64,000 bases of DNA from the NCBI GenBank assembly GCA_000802095.1, contig JUEB01000026.1, positions 434,001-498,000 on the forward strand, written 5' to 3'. This DNA comes from Peptococcaceae bacterium BICA1-7. Lineage in GTDB: Bacteria > Bacillota > Desulfotomaculia > Desulfotomaculales > Desulfocucumaceae. Made by a program: the position numbers and the translations under genes. This document shows positions 42,523 through 49,799 of this stretch, in pieces. Positions within the stretch are counted from its first letter, which is position 1; each line of letters starts with the position of its first letter. The notes under the pieces are model-generated. The model worked only from the letters and a program-made list of their open reading frames with translations, was not told where the DNA came from and ran no database searches.

Positions 42523-42879
42523 TTACCGGCCCGCCAGGGTAAACTGCACCACTTCCCTGTCGGTAAGCACCACCAGCCTGTCCTCCCTAACGTCATAGAC
42601 TGTGCTGTCATCAACAGGTATCACCAGATACCTGTCCAGATTATCCTTTTCACCGCCGCTAGCAAGGTCAACAGCCGGGCCACTGACCATTACAAATTTG
42701 GCGCTGCGGTCATGTTTTTTTTGTATACGCCTGTCCACTTCCTCCCAGCCGGCCAGTTGAGCATTTTCAATTTTTATGGATATGGGATTCATTGGGGTTG
42801 TCTTGGAAACGATAACTTCCCTGCCGGTCCACCTGGCCTTCATCCCGGAAACAAATTCTTCACCGGAGTCTTGTATCAT
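42523..42879 (-). CDS. Hypothetical protein upstream of uvsE
   Basis: Not recognised. 118 residues, soluble, mostly beta (ISIKIENAQLAGWEEVDRRI; KFVMVSGPAVDL; RYLVIPVDDSTVYDVREDRLVVLTDREVVQFTLAG). Lacks a signal peptide and catalytic signatures. The tail beta-hairpins could be an inhibitor- or OB-type fold, but no claim is made. Only 5 nt separate it from uvsE, so the two are probably cotranscribed. Confidence 0.65.
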   Translation of the reverse strand: MIQDSGEEFVSGMKARWTGREVIVSKTTPMNPISIKIENAQLAGWEEVDRRIQKKHDRSAKFVMVSGPAVDLASGGEKDNLDRYLVIPVDDSTVYDVREDRLVVLTDREVVQFTLAGR

Positions 42880-42905
42880 CTAGGCTCCCTGCCTTTCAGT
42901 GGAAT

Positions 42906-42956
42906 GGGGACACACCTCCCTAACGTGAGTGGCTTTGTGGCCGGAGGAATGTCCCC
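42906..42956. repeat. GGGGACA...TGTCCCC element, copy 1
   Basis: 51-bp element bounded by the 7-bp inverted ends GGGGACA and TGTCCCC, oriented opposite to the copies at 53029 and 56444. Inside it shares ACACACC, CCACAAAG (reverse) and GGAATGTCCCC with them. It is flanked by GGAATG on the left. No ORF. Confidence 0.65.
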
Positions 42957-43042
42957 CTTCGGTGTGTTCCCATTCATTATTAGCTTCCCCCGGGGATACT
43001 ATACCGGAAGAAGATACAGAATAAAAAAGGAGGTGATCTGTT

Positions 43043-43174
43043 GTGTCAGCCGCTAAAAATAAGAGGGAAGACAGTGGGAAGTGCGAGGCCTGCGATGTGC
43101 TTGGAGACTATATGTGCGCCGGTATGCCCGATGACCGCCCCGGCCAGGCCCAGGACAAAATGAAGGATAAATGA
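43043..43174 (+). CDS. 43-residue cysteine-containing small protein
   Basis: Start GTG 43043 with a near-perfect AAAGGAGGTGATC ribosome site 5-6 nt upstream. The protein is very polar (SAAKNKREDSGK at the start, DDRPGQAQDKMKDK at the end) with three cysteines in KCEACDVLGDYMCAGM, enough for a metal knuckle or disulfide. It is followed at once by a 14-bp hairpin. I do not recognise the family; the strong ribosome site and codon pattern make it likely real. Confidence 0.7.
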   Translation: MSAAKNKREDSGKCEACDVLGDYMCAGMPDDRPGQAQDKMKDK

Positions 43175-43208
43175 TCAAAAGAGCCCTGATTCCAAGGGTT
43201 CTTTTGAT
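43174..43208 (+). terminator. Hairpin at end of the small cysteine ORF
   Basis: ATCAAAAGAGCCCT pairs with AGGGTTCTTTTGAT (14 bp, one G-T) around a 7-nt loop; it starts on the last base of the stop codon. The 3-prime arm is T-rich but no clean T-run follows. Confidence 0.55.
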
Positions 43209-43230
43209 AAAAAAACCGCCTTGCAGGCGG
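43209..43230 (-). terminator. Minus-strand terminator
   Basis: CCGCCT and AGGCGG around TGC on the minus strand, followed by TTTTTTT. It would end minus-strand transcripts coming from the coaBC side, and it abuts a family B repeat array. Confidence 0.7.
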
Positions 43231-43265
43231 CGGAATCCAGAATCCAGTAGTCAGAATCCAGAATG
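43231..43265. repeat. Heptamer repeat family B, copy 3
   Basis: GAATCCA-GAATCCA-GTAGTCA-GAATCCA-GAATG: five 7-bp units, single arm, directly after a GC hairpin with T-run. Confidence 0.75.
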
Positions 43266-43364
43266 TTTTAAAGCATTCATCTCAGGATATCTTCCTGTTG
43301 GGAGTACAGTACATTGAATTATTGTATCGAAAAGGAGAAGGCATCAATCGAGCGATATACCGGA

Positions 43365-43504
43365 GTCAGTTACTGCCTTTTAACGAAGGAGCCGTCAAGG
43401 ATGACGATTTGGCGGCAGGACGCCGCCAAAAGCCTGAGAGGAGCAGGACGCGACTTTCGAGGGCGGTCGTCAGCCTCGGCGAGGAGTTTAAAGGCAGTAC
43501 TGAC
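43365..43504 (+). ncRNA. Candidate structured RNA with AGGA-loop hairpins
   Basis: GTCAGTTACTGCCTTT (43365-43380) pairs with AAAGGCAGTACTGAC (43490-43504): 15 pairs with one bulged T. Inside are three hairpins in a row: CGTCA[AGGA]TGACG at 43393-43406; TTTGGCGGC[AGGAC]GCCGCCAAA at 43408-43430; and GAGAG-GA-GC[AGGAC]GC-GA-CTTTC at 43436-43458, which has a tandem G-A mismatch. The first has the CsrA core CAAGGATG exactly. No ORF has a convincing ribosome site here. A strong plus-strand terminator follows at 43629. I see no clear promoter. It could be a CsrA-binding RNA, a HEARO/omega-type transposon RNA without its ORF, or a mobile-element end. Confidence 0.5.
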
Positions 43505-43628
43505 GCAGGTCTGAATCGCGAGTGCGATGTCTTCTCCGATACTCCCCAAAGCTTCTACGGTATTTGTAGTCAACAAGTGATTTACTTTAGCGCTTTAAAG
43601 CGTCATATAGTTTCCTGATCAACAAGCA

Positions 43629-43665
43629 AAGGCTGCTGACCCATAATTGGCCAGCAGCCTTTTTA
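43629..43665 (+). terminator. Intrinsic terminator between structured RNA and coaBC
   Basis: AAGGCTGCTG and CAGCAGCCTT form a 10-bp stem with a 13-nt loop, then TTTT on the plus strand. On the minus strand only TTTG follows, so it fits a plus-strand transcript better, though it could also end coaBC 26 nt after its stop. Confidence 0.75.
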
Positions 43666-43691
43666 CAAAAGCCCTACAATCCTACAGTGTA

Positions 43692-44897
43692 CTATTTATT
43701 TGTGTTTCTGATCACCATAACAGCGTCCAGTATCTTGTGGGCAACAGACAGTTTGTCCATTTCCGGCAGGGCCTCCACCCTTCCTCCGGCAAAAAATAGC
43801 TTTACTATGTTGGTGTCCGACCCGAACCCTGCCCCCGGCATGGTTACATCGTTAGCCACCAGGAGGTCCAGATTCTTTCTGGACAGCTTTTCCGTAGCGT
43901 TTTTCTCCAGCTGACTGGTTTCGGCGGCGAATCCCACCAGGGTTACCCCATCTCTTTTTTTGGCCCCCAGTTCTGCCAGTATGTCCGGATTTCTCACCAG
44001 CTCCAGGGTCATCTTTTCTCCGGTCTTTTTAATCTTGTCAGAGGCCTCCCTGTAGCACCTGTAGTCGGCCACTGCCGCGGCCTTAATTACAATATCAGCC
44101 TTTGGGTAATGACTCATGACGGCGCAGTGCATCTCCCGGGCAGTCTCCACAGGGACCAGTTCCACACCGGGCGGCTCTTTCAGCGCGGTGCGGGCTGAAA
44201 TAAGAATGACACGCCCCCCCCTGGAGGAGACGGCCTCTGCCAGTGCATAGCCCATTTTTCCCGAGCTGCGATTGGTTATATAGCGCACCGGGTCTATAGG
44301 CTCCCTGGTACCCCCGGCAGTCACCACCACAGTCAGCCCCTTCATGTCACCCGGAGACTGCAGAAGACCCGTTATGGCCCTCACTATAGTATCTGTCCCG
44401 GCCAGCCTGCCCTTTCCGAAATGGCCGCAGGCCACTCTCCCAACCTCGGGCTCTACAAAATGATAGCCGTACCCGGCAAGCTTGACTATATTCTCCTGCA
44501 CTGCTCTGTTGGCGTACATGTGTACATTCATGGCGGGACATATCAGCACCGGGCAGGTGGACGCCATGAGAGTGGTGGTAAGCAAATCATCTGCTATGCC
44601 GTGGGCCAGTTTACCAAGAATATTGGCAGTTGCCGGAGCCACCACCACCAGGTCGGCCTGTCCGGCCAGATCAATGTGAGGCATTTTTAGTCCTGGGGAA
44701 GAAACAAAAAGATCGGAGCTTACAGAGTTTCCGGTCAGAGCCTCAAAAGTAAGGGGCCTGACAAACTCCCCTGCCGATCTGGTCATTATAACATGAACCG
44801 CAGCCCCCTGGCCGGTAAGCTTGCTGGCCAGATCCGCGGCCTTGTACGCAGCTATTCCCCCGGTTACTCCAAGGGTTATAAACTTGCCTTTCAGCAT
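43692..44897 (-). CDS. coaBC: Bifunctional phosphopantothenoylcysteine decarboxylase/synthetase
   Basis: Two steps of coenzyme A synthesis: ligation of cysteine to phosphopantothenate and decarboxylation of the product. CoaC domain (residues 1-180): VTGGIAAYKAADL, catalytic His in PHIDLAGQADLVVVAPATANILGKLAHGIADDLLT, PAMNVHMY. CoaB domain from about 185: VVVTAGGTREPIDPVRYITNRSSGKMGYALAEA. 401 residues, full length. Located in the conserved run yicC-remA-gmk-rpoZ-coaBC, 51 bp after rpoZ. Confidence 0.96.
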   Translation of the reverse strand: MLKGKFITLGVTGGIAAYKAADLASKLTGQGAAVHVIMTRSAGEFVRPLTFEALTGNSVSSDLFVSSPGLKMPHIDLAGQADLVVVAPATANILGKLAHGIADDLLTTTLMASTCPVLICPAMNVHMYANRAVQENIVKLAGYGYHFVEPEVGRVACGHFGKGRLAGTDTIVRAITGLLQSPGDMKGLTVVVTAGGTREPIDPVRYITNRSSGKMGYALAEAVSSRGGRVILISARTALKEPPGVELVPVETAREMHCAVMSHYPKADIVIKAAAVADYRCYREASDKIKKTGEKMTLELVRNPDILAELGAKKRDGVTLVGFAAETSQLEKNATEKLSRKNLDLLVANDVTMPGAGFGSDTNIVKLFFAGGRVEALPEMDKLSVAHKILDAVMVIRNTNK

Positions 44898-44948
44898 AAA
44901 ATCCCTCCAGACTGAGAGGTGAGAAGTTGGATGTGGGAAGCTAGCCTC

Positions 44949-45164
44949 TTATTTAATTCCCTGCCTGGTCCGGCGGTATCTTATCCGCCCGTGGGAAATA
45001 TCTTTTAATGCTTCGGTGACGGGCTTGCGCACTGGAAAGCCGTTAGCCTTTTCACTTTCCCGCTTTTCAGTCAGCACTCTGGCCCTTTTGGCCGCAACAA
45101 CCACCAAGGTATACCTGCTATCCACTTTTTCCATTAATTCATCTAGAGTGGTGTTTTGGTTCAT
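44949..45164 (-). CDS. rpoZ: RNA polymerase omega subunit
   Basis: 71-residue omega subunit that supports assembly of core RNA polymerase. LDELMEKVDSRYTLVVVAAKRARVLTE is the conserved N-terminal core (K/R-A-R), and KPVTEALKDISHGRIRY the C-terminal part. It follows gmk by 140 bp (an AT-rich gap) and precedes coaBC, the common Firmicute order. Confidence 0.93.
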   Translation of the reverse strand: MNQNTTLDELMEKVDSRYTLVVVAAKRARVLTEKRESEKANGFPVRKPVTEALKDISHGRIRYRRTRQGIK

Positions 45165-45304
45165 GGCGACCCTCCAAATAACACTAATTTATGCACGCAT
45201 TAATCAATCAAAGTCGCAGGGCACATTATTCGCCTGGCTAAACGGAATTCCATCAATAATTATATATATACGAAATGACTAACTCTCATGCCTTCCACCG
45301 AAAG

Positions 45305-45925
45305 TCAATATTCTATTGCAGGCTGCCATCCTCCGGGCAGCTTAAAGCGGTAAGCCCGGCTGCGCTCGGCCTCAAGAATGCACTTTATACTGTTGACTGT
45401 ATCATCAAGGTGGTTATTTATTACCACATAATCATATCTGGACAAATATCCCAGCTCGGTATCCACCCAGAAAAGTCTTTTTCTTATTTCCTCGGAGCTT
45501 TCGGTGGCCCTTCCCATTAACCTTTCCTCCAGGGCAGCCCTGGACGGGGTGATTAAAAAAATAAGAATAGCATCCTGAAAGCGTTCCTTTACCTGGATAC
45601 CGCCCTGTACATCTATTTCCAGTATGACGTCCTCGCCACGGTTCAGCATTTCCATCACGGGCCCGGCCGGTGTTCCGTACAGGTTCCCATAAATAGGCGC
45701 CCACTCAATAAAACCGCCCTCTCGGGCCAGCTTTTCAAATTCCTCCCGGGTCATGAAGTAATAGCTTCGCCCATGTACCTCACCTGTCCTGGGGGGTCTC
45801 GTAGTGGCCGAGACTGACAGCCGCAACATCGGAAGCTGTTCGATAAGACTGCCGCATACCGTTCCCTTGCCGCATCCGGATGGCCCGGATATAAGTATCA
45901 GCATACCCTTTCCCGGCATATTCAA
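45305..45925 (-). CDS. gmk: Guanylate kinase
   Basis: Converts GMP to GDP with ATP. 206 residues. P-loop SGPSGCGKGTV, GMP-binding TRPPRTGEVHGRSYYFMTREEFE, EIDVQGGIQVKERF and the lid RGRATESSEEIRKR-like stretch (RATESSEEIRKRL) are all present. It starts 9 nt after the remA stop. It is the usual partner of rpoZ. Confidence 0.97.
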   Translation of the reverse strand: MNMPGKGMLILISGPSGCGKGTVCGSLIEQLPMLRLSVSATTRPPRTGEVHGRSYYFMTREEFEKLAREGGFIEWAPIYGNLYGTPAGPVMEMLNRGEDVILEIDVQGGIQVKERFQDAILIFLITPSRAALEERLMGRATESSEEIRKRLFWVDTELGYLSRYDYVVINNHLDDTVNSIKCILEAERSRAYRFKLPGGWQPAIEY

Positions 45926-45934
45926 ATCTCCCGG

Positions 45935-46213
45935 CTAATCATTGGGGTCCTCGGTAACTGAAGCGGGCACTTCTTTGCCCACCAGGCGGTGGGCCACTGT
46001 TTCAGGCTGCACTGCCGACAGTATGACATGGTCGCTGTCGGTAATAATAACCGCCCTGGTCCTACGCCCGTAGGTGGCGTCCACCAGCATGCCGCGGTCC
46101 CTGGCCTCCGAGATAATCCTCTTTATAGGCGCCGACTCAGGGCTGACTATGGCAATTATCCTGTTAGCCGATACTATATTGCCGAAACCTATATTTATAA
46201 GCTTAATTTCCAC
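45935..46213 (-). CDS. remA: RemA family DNA-binding protein (DUF370)
   Basis: 92-residue homolog of RemA, the DNA-binding activator of matrix and osmoprotection genes in Bacillus. [75 protein letters not shown] is the whole family core. Position between yicC and gmk is conserved across Firmicutes. Its targets in an anaerobe of this type are not known. Confidence 0.95.
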   Translation of the reverse strand: MEIKLINIGFGNIVSANRIIAIVSPESAPIKRIISEARDRGMLVDATYGRRTRAVIITDSDHVILSAVQPETVAHRLVGKEVPASVTEDPND

Positions 46214-46250
46214 CTGATACCCCCCTTTATATTATAAGGCGGCCTTTTTG

Positions 46251-47129
46251 TTACTCCAGGTTCTGCACCTGTTCTCTTATTTTCTCAAGCTCGCTTTTAA
46301 TCTCCACCACATAGCTGCTTATCTGTATATCACTTGATTTAGAAGCAATAGTATTTATTTCCCTGTTCATTTCCTGCAGTATAAAGTCCAGCTTTCTGCC
46401 CACCGGCTCAGTTCCGCCCAGGCTCTCTGAAGCCTGCACCACATGGCTGTACAGCCTGACAATCTCTTCGCTGATGCTGGACTTTTCGGAAAACAGCACC
46501 ACCTCTGCCATAACCCTGTTCATATCCAGTGTTGACTCGGCCAGCCAGTCTGAAAGCCTCTGGGTAAGCCTCTCCCTGTATTCCTCCACCACCAGCGGGG
46601 ACCTCGCCTCAACCTCGGAGGTCATTTTCATTATTCTACCCAGCCTGGACAGAAGATCATCCTTAAGACGCTTGCCCTCACTCTCCCGCATCTCCATCAG
46701 GCCGTCCACCGCTAACCGGATAGCCTCCTGCAGAACGGGCCACCATTCCATGGCATCCTCTGAGGGCTCTTCAACAGAAATTACACCCGGGAGGTGGAAG
46801 ATATGGTCAGCCTTCACGGAGTCAGCAATCTCAAGTTCTTCCAGCAATTCTCCCATTGCCTTATAATACGATGAGGCCAGTGCTTTGTCAACTTTAACCG
46901 TGGGAATTCTTTCCGAGAATTGTTCTACTGAAATGTACCCGTCTACCCTTCCCCTGGTCACTCTTTCCAGTATGATCCGCCTGGATTTCTCCTCCAGGGA
47001 AAAGATTTGTTTGGGCATCCTTAAGACCACCTCTGAAAAACGGTGATTTACCGACTTAAGCTCCACGGTAAACTTTTTACCTTGCCCTATGGCCTCACCC
47101 CGGCCAAAGCCGGTCATGCTCTTAGGCAA
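46251..47129 (-). CDS. yicC: YicC family endoribonuclease-like protein
   Basis: 292-residue protein of the YicC/YloC family, linked to RNA turnover. MTGFGRGEAIGQGKKFTVELKSVNHRFSEVVLRMP at the start and the C-terminal KLDFILQEMNREINTIASKSSDIQISSYVVEIKSELEKIREQVQNLE are the family hallmarks. Complete. It heads the yicC-remA-gmk-rpoZ-coaBC cluster; upstream is a family A repeat. Confidence 0.94.
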   Translation of the reverse strand: MPKSMTGFGRGEAIGQGKKFTVELKSVNHRFSEVVLRMPKQIFSLEEKSRRIILERVTRGRVDGYISVEQFSERIPTVKVDKALASSYYKAMGELLEELEIADSVKADHIFHLPGVISVEEPSEDAMEWWPVLQEAIRLAVDGLMEMRESEGKRLKDDLLSRLGRIMKMTSEVEARSPLVVEEYRERLTQRLSDWLAESTLDMNRVMAEVVLFSEKSSISEEIVRLYSHVVQASESLGGTEPVGRKLDFILQEMNREINTIASKSSDIQISSYVVEIKSELEKIREQVQNLE

Positions 47130-47166
47130 TTAATCACCACCTATACGCTTATTGGTAATACCTATG

Positions 47167-47362
47167 GTCAGGAGACAGGAGACGGGAGACTGCCAGGAGG
47201 TAATACCTCGGGTCGGGAGACAGGAGTTTTGCATGCTATGCCCTGGGGTACGACCAGCAGTATTATCCCAGCATGTCAGTAATGCCCCGGACACTCCTGT
47301 CTACTGTCTCCTGTCTCCTGACCTGTCATTCATTCAGTATAAGCTGTCTCCCGACCTATAAT
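47167..47362. repeat. Dispersed repeat family A, copy 3
   Basis: Spacer between the aminotransferase gene and yicC. GGTCAGGAGACAGGAGACGG on the left and CTGTCTCCTGTCTCCTGACC on the right are inverted 7-bp arrays. The centre has GGAGTTTTGCATGCTATGCC followed by CTGGGGTACGACC; GGTAATACC occurs twice and CAGTATAAGC closes it. Confidence 0.8.
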
Positions 47363-47371
47363 TCAAGCTCC

Positions 47372-48565
47372 TTAGGAGATCTCCGAGAGCAGTCTTTCTA
47401 TTCTGTTCATGCCCTCGGTTATTTTCTCCATGGAAGTGGCGTAGGAAAGCCTGAAACAGTGGTCATCACCGAAGGCAACTCCCGGAACCAGCGCCACCCT
47501 GGCCTCCTCCAGCAGTAATGCGGCCAGGTCCGACGCCCCCTCTATTCTCTTTCCGTTATACAATTTCCCGATATAAGAGCTCATATCCGGAAATAGGTAG
47601 AAGGCTCCGCCAGGCTTTGCGCAGGATAGTCCGGGCACAGCATTGACTCTCTCCAGCATGAAATCCCTGCGCCTGTTGAACTCATTGACCATATTCCGCA
47701 GAGGCTCACGGGTGCCTTCCAGAGCCTCAACGCTGGCCACCTGGGCAATGGAGTTGGGGTTGGAGGTGGAGTGGCTCTGCAGGTCGGCCATGGCCTTGGC
47801 CACCGGCACAGGCGCCGCCGCGTACCCTATCCTCCAGCCTGTCATGGCATGGGATTTGGACAGGCCGTTGATTACCACAGTCAGCTCTTTAAGTCCCGGG
47901 CTTAGGGATGCTATGCTGACATGCTCCAGCCCGTCATAAATAAGCTCCTCATAAATCTCATCAGATATTATGGCGATGCCCTTGCTCTCCAGTATCTCAC
48001 CCAGGGCCTTGAGCTCACTGCGGGAATACACCGCCCCGGTAGGGTTGCTGGGGCTGTTAATTACAACAACCCTTGTTTTTCCTGTAATGGCTGACTCCAA
48101 TTCCCCAGGGGTCAGCTTAAATCCTTCCGAGGCCCTGGTGGGCACTATTACAGGACTGGCCCCGGCCAGCTTTACCTGCTCAAGGTAGCTTACCCAGTAC
48201 GGGGCGGGCAGTATGACCTCGTCCCCTGACTGGCACAACACCTGAAAGACATTGTAAAGAGAGTGCTTGGCCCCGGCTGAAACCACTATTTGAGAGGGCT
48301 GATAGTCAAGCCCGTTATCCTTTTTCAGCTTTTTGACGATAGCTTCCCTGAGCTTATCTGTCCCCGGTACAGGTGTGTACTTGGTCATTCCCTTATTTAT
48401 TGCCTCTATGGCAGCCTGCTTAATATTATCCGGAGTGTCGAAGTCCGGTTCCCCAACACCGAAATTGATCACGTCCAGACCTTCGGCCATCATCTTTTTG
48501 GCCTTTGCGTCTATGGACAGGGTAGGTGAGGGGCTGATGCCCAAAGCCCTTTCTGCCAGTCTCAT
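47372..48565 (-). CDS. PLP-dependent aminotransferase (class I, AspC-like)
   Basis: Fold-type I aminotransferase, probably aspartate aminotransferase of the Ib subgroup. 397 residues from ATG 48565, where GGAGG stands 8 nt upstream; the frame extends 5 codons further with no support. MRLAERALGISPSPTLSIDAKAK is the Ib start; PLP lysine in NGLSKSHAMTGWRIGYAA; INSPSNPTGAVYS and YATSMEKI. Next to dapF, so a LL-diaminopimelate aminotransferase role is possible but not required. A family D repeat lies in the gap. Confidence 0.92.
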   Translation of the reverse strand: MRLAERALGISPSPTLSIDAKAKKMMAEGLDVINFGVGEPDFDTPDNIKQAAIEAINKGMTKYTPVPGTDKLREAIVKKLKKDNGLDYQPSQIVVSAGAKHSLYNVFQVLCQSGDEVILPAPYWVSYLEQVKLAGASPVIVPTRASEGFKLTPGELESAITGKTRVVVINSPSNPTGAVYSRSELKALGEILESKGIAIISDEIYEELIYDGLEHVSIASLSPGLKELTVVINGLSKSHAMTGWRIGYAAAPVPVAKAMADLQSHSTSNPNSIAQVASVEALEGTREPLRNMVNEFNRRRDFMLERVNAVPGLSCAKPGGAFYLFPDMSSYIGKLYNGKRIEGASDLAALLLEEARVALVPGVAFGDDHCFRLSYATSMEKITEGMNRIERLLSEIS

Positions 48566-48584
48566 TAAAAAATCCTCCATTCTT

Positions 48585-48770
48585 ATTAGGGATTAGGGGT
48601 TAGGGATTAGGGATTAGTAATTCCTGATCCCCAACTCCCAATTCCCAATTCCTGATTTCCAAGCCCTGACCTGAACACCTTAGTATCCTTATATGTAAAT
48701 AGCCTAACCCGCTTTATTTACCTGAAAAACAATCCCCAACTCAATCCCTAATCCCCAATCCCTGACCTGA
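48585..48770. repeat. Heptamer repeat family D, copy 2
   Basis: TTAGGGATTAGGGGTTAGGG and further 7-bp units on the left, then CCCAACTCCCAATTCCCAAT; on the right CCAACTCAATCCCTAATCCC. Inverted arrays surround a 60-bp AT-rich centre. It fills the gap between dapF and the aminotransferase gene. Confidence 0.75.
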
Positions 48771-48777
48771 GAAGAAT

Positions 48778-49629
48778 TCACTTCACAGGATACTCCCCCC
48801 TGAAAGCAACTTCTGCCGGGCCGGTCATATGGACCCGGCCGCTTTTTTCATCCCACTCTATAAGCAGTGATCCGGCCTGCAGACCTACACTGACCCTTCG
48901 GCCGGTGAGGCTGTTCAGAGCGCAGGCCACTGCCACCGCGCAAGCCCCGGTGCCGCAGGCCAGCGTGTGGCCGGCCCCTCTTTCCCAGACCCTCATTATT
49001 ACTTCCTCCCGGTTAACCACCTGTACAAACTCTACATTGGTTTTTCTGGGAAATGAGGGGTGATTTTCTATTTTACGTCCCCAGACTGCCAGGGGCACTT
49101 TTTCAATATCCTTTACAAATATTACACAGTGAGGATTTCCCATGGAGACTGCGGTAACCGTAAAGGTGTTTTCACCCACTCTCAGCGGCTCGCTGACCAC
49201 CGGGCCGGGGTCCCCCTCCATTGGTATCAGTGACCTCTCCAGCACCGGCTCCCCCATATCCACCTTTACCGACAGCACCTGACCGCCGCTGGTAATTATT
49301 TCAGGGACCATTATACCGGCCAGAGTCTCAATATGCAAGCTGTTTCCCTCAAGCTGGCCCTTTTCATATATATACCGGGCCGCACAGCGTATTACGTTGC
49401 CGCACATCTCGGCCTCACTTCCGTCGCTGTTAAATATCTGCATATATATATCGGCAGCTTTGGACTCCTTTATCAGCACCAGCCCGTCGGCCCCTATTCC
49501 GAAGTGCCTGTCACACACCCTTACGGCCAATTCCGCCAGCTCTTTTCCCGATTGGGGCAGATCCCTTTCCTCACGGGCATCCACCAGCACAAAATCATTC
49601 CCCAGACCATGAACCTTTGTAAATTTCAT
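48778..49629 (-). CDS. dapF: Diaminopimelate epimerase
   Basis: Converts LL- to meso-diaminopimelate for peptidoglycan and lysine synthesis. 283 residues. Both catalytic cysteines are in place: [14 protein letters not shown] and [13 protein letters not shown]-terminal [14 protein letters not shown] is the family signature. It lies upstream of the aminotransferase gene on the same strand, separated by a repeat. The ATG at 49629 has no strong ribosome site but GGAACC.. runs upstream as AAGGGGGG. Confidence 0.96.
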   Translation of the reverse strand: MKFTKVHGLGNDFVLVDAREERDLPQSGKELAELAVRVCDRHFGIGADGLVLIKESKAADIYMQIFNSDGSEAEMCGNVIRCAARYIYEKGQLEGNSLHIETLAGIMVPEIITSGGQVLSVKVDMGEPVLERSLIPMEGDPGPVVSEPLRVGENTFTVTAVSMGNPHCVIFVKDIEKVPLAVWGRKIENHPSFPRKTNVEFVQVVNREEVIMRVWERGAGHTLACGTGACAVAVACALNSLTGRRVSVGLQAGSLLIEWDEKSGRVHMTGPAEVAFRGEYPVK

Positions 49630-49758
49630 TTAAGGAACCCCCCTTAAAAGTAACCGGGTGCGCCTGCAAAACAAACACACCCTGCATATTTCCATTTCAT
49701 TTCTTTTTTTCCTGCTAAGCTACTAAAAATACCTCAGGGAACAAATATTCAACTTTTA

Positions 49759-49796
49759 AACTCCCGTCTCCCGTCTAGAGGTATTATCCTATAAGC
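49759..49796. repeat. Family A repeat fragment
   Basis: ACTCCCGTCTCCCGTCT (two 7-bp units) followed by AGAGGTATTATCCTATAAGC. A short, one-armed copy between the calcium ATPase and dapF. Confidence 0.55.
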
Positions 49797-49799
49797 AAA

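Noticed and set aside
43298-43618. Plus-strand ORF of 106 codons and a minus-strand ORF of 68 codons (43370-43576) over the structured segment
   Set aside because: No ribosome site for either, composition follows the hairpins, and the two frames are mirror images of the same GC-rich stems.
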